Below, in pieces: positions 6,160 through 7,285 of a stretch of DNA of 7,285 nt. The notes beneath the pieces are model-generated. The model did no database searches and was not told where the DNA came from. It was given only the letters and a program-made list of their open reading frames with translations. Positions within the stretch are counted from its first letter, which is position 1. Each line of letters starts with the position of its first letter. The DNA is from JAGXIT01 sp049293335 (GTDB taxonomy: Bacteria; Patescibacteriota; Saccharimonadia; Saccharimonadales; UBA4665). Location: assembly GCA_049293335.1 (NCBI GenBank), contig JBATSO010000012.1, positions 1-7,285 of the forward strand. Reading direction: 5' to 3'. A program made the position numbers and the translations under genes.

Positions 6160-6171
6160 CAATAATCTAAA

Positions 6172-7285
6172 CTGAACAATACAGTCGATATTCAGCAAAA
6201 ACTGCAGCAGTTGCCCAAGACGCCGGGGGTGTATTTTCATAAGTCGGCTTCGGGGGAGATTATTTATGTGGGGAAGGCGGCGGTGCTACGGAACAGGGTA
6301 AGGCAGTATTTCCAGAAATCACGGGGGCGCGACCCCAAAACAGAGGCGCTCGTGGCCGAGATAGCCGACACCGATTGGATGGAGGTAGAAAGCGAGCTAG
6401 AGGCGCTGTTTCTCGAGGCCGAGATGATTCGCCGCTACATGCCGCGCTACAATATTTTGCTGCGCGACGACAAGGCGATGAGCTATATTCGCATAGATAT
6501 CGACAGCGACTATCCCACGGTAAGCACCACGCGGCGGCCGCTCGATGACGGTGCGCGCTACTTTGGGCCGTACTTTTCGGCCACTGGCGTACGACAGGCT
6601 TTAAAATTGCTGCGGCGAATCTTCCCGTTTGCCTACAAAAAGCCAACGGGCCAAAAAAGAGTTAGTTTGTATTACCACTTGGGGCTCGACCCGGGGTTAG
6701 AAGAGGGCAAGACGAACCTACAAGATTATCGGGCTAATTTACGAAAACTCATTGCCGTCATAGAAGGCAAGCGAGACCGCATAATTCGTGAGGTCGAAAA
6801 AGAAATGAAGCAGGCTGCCAAACTGCAAAATTTTGAACTGGCGGCGAAACTGCGCAACCAACTGACGGCTCTCCAAAACCTCGGCAAACAAGTAATATTT
6901 AGCGACAAAGAATTTATGGACATTTCGAAAGACCATGCGCTCGGCGAGCTTGTGGACTTACTCGGTCTCGAAAAGTTCCCCCGCCGTATTGAGGGCTACG
7001 ATATTTCACACATGCAGGGCACAAATGTGGTTGCTAGTATGGTCGTGTTTACCAACGGTGTGAGCGACAAAGGTGAATACCGCAAGTTTAAAATGACCCA
7101 GCAGCGCAACGACGACTTTGCCAATATGCACGAAACCATCACCCGCCGCCTGAGCGAAAAAAACCTTAAGGCTTGGGGCAAACCCGACCTCTTCCTGATA
7201 GATGGCGGCAAAGGCCAGCTAGACGCCGCCCTCCGAGCGCGCGAAGAACTTGCGTCAAGGACGGACCCTGACGCAAGGTTGCGTC
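6172..7285 (+). CDS. uvrC: Excinuclease ABC subunit C (UvrC), 3' truncated by window
   Basis: UvrC makes the two incisions of nucleotide excision repair after UvrAB loads UvrB on damage. About 371 of roughly 600 residues are visible. The N-terminal GIY-YIG nuclease shows TPGVYF (17-22), IIYVGKA (30-36) and catalytic E82 in LFLEAEM. A UVR motif that contacts UvrB follows (KEMKQAAKLQNFELAAKLR). The RNase H-like domain has D277 (EGYDISH) and D344 (LIDGGKGQ). The usual iron-sulfur cysteines are absent: the matching segment is VSLYYHLGLDPG (164-175), and the visible protein has no cysteine. The frame opens after a stop at 6163-6165. Homology extends upstream to about codon 6190, but no ATG or GTG is available there. 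CTG at 6172 is the best guess; ATT at 6190 and TTG at 6211 are alternatives. Numbering here assumes 6172. Confidence 0.93.
   Translation, partial: MNNTVDIQQKLQQLPKTPGVYFHKSASGEIIYVGKAAVLRNRVRQYFQKSRGRDPKTEALVAEIADTDWMEVESELEALFLEAEMIRRYMPRYNILLRDDKAMSYIRIDIDSDYPTVSTTRRPLDDGARYFGPYFSATGVRQALKLLRRIFPFAYKKPTGQKRVSLYYHLGLDPGLEEGKTNLQDYRANLRKLIAVIEGKRDRIIREVEKEMKQAAKLQNFELAAKLRNQLTALQNLGKQVIFSDKEFMDISKDHALGELVDLLGLEKFPRRIEGYDISHMQGTNVVASMVVFTNGVSDKGEYRKFKMTQQRNDDFANMHETITRRLSEKNLKAWGKPDLFLIDGGKGQLDAALRAREELASRTDPDARLR
7249..7285 (+). repeat. Palindromic repeat inside uvrC
   Basis: CTTGCGTCA (7249-7257) and TGACGCAAG (7269-7277) form a perfect 9-base stem with an 11-base interval. TTGCGTC then recurs at 7279-7285, to the last base of the window. 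It encodes LASRTDPDARLR in the uvrC frame, just after the conserved DGGKGQ motif in a region of variable length in UvrC. The density of the motif suggests a REP-like or palindromic element inserted in frame, continuing past the edge. Confidence 0.6.

Overview
The window holds a complete-looking type V-A (Cas12a/Cpf1) CRISPR-Cas operon on the minus strand. A 263-base regulatory region separates it from a divergent, right-truncated uvrC on the plus strand. The four cas proteins are typical of V-A loci carried by Candidate Phyla Radiation (Patescibacteria) bacteria. The standard genetic code fits every gene. The UvrC style, with no cysteines in the visible part, and a palindromic repeat inside its coding region also suggest a Patescibacterium, perhaps Saccharibacteria. 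That placement is inference; no rRNA or ribosomal gene is present to confirm it.

Layout, reading the operon right to left: cas12a (5908-2228), cas4 (2223-1684), cas1 (1672-722) and cas2 (712-434) are packed with gaps of 4 to 11 bases. Ribosome-binding sites for cas1 and cas2 sit on the preceding stop codon. A 272-base leader with GC-rich inverted repeats follows (433-162). Then come three identical 36-base repeats with 25- and 27-base spacers (161-2), co-oriented with the operon and running off the left edge. Cas12a is the effector, Cas1-Cas2 the integrase, and Cas4 the PAM-associated trimming nuclease.

The most interesting part is 5909-6171. On the plus strand, facing away from cas12a, a perfect extended -10 box (5984-5992) precedes a lone degenerate CRISPR repeat (6079-6114) with an intact Cas12a handle hairpin. 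The bases after this handle form a guide-like sequence. Its first nine bases match the cas12a promoter exactly, beside a CTTA PAM-like tetranucleotide and over a candidate extended -10 box of cas12a. This is the design expected of a crRNA-like RNA that directs Cas12a to repress its own gene (CreR-type autoregulation). No terminator separates the element from uvrC, so it may also be the 5' leader of the uvrC mRNA.

Other oddities: Cas12a has lost the histidine and one lysine known to process pre-crRNA in other Cas12a proteins. Cas4 lacks at least one iron-sulfur cysteine. UvrC lacks its cysteine cluster and has no ATG/GTG/TTG start in the expected place. A perfect 9-base inverted repeat lies in uvrC at the right edge.
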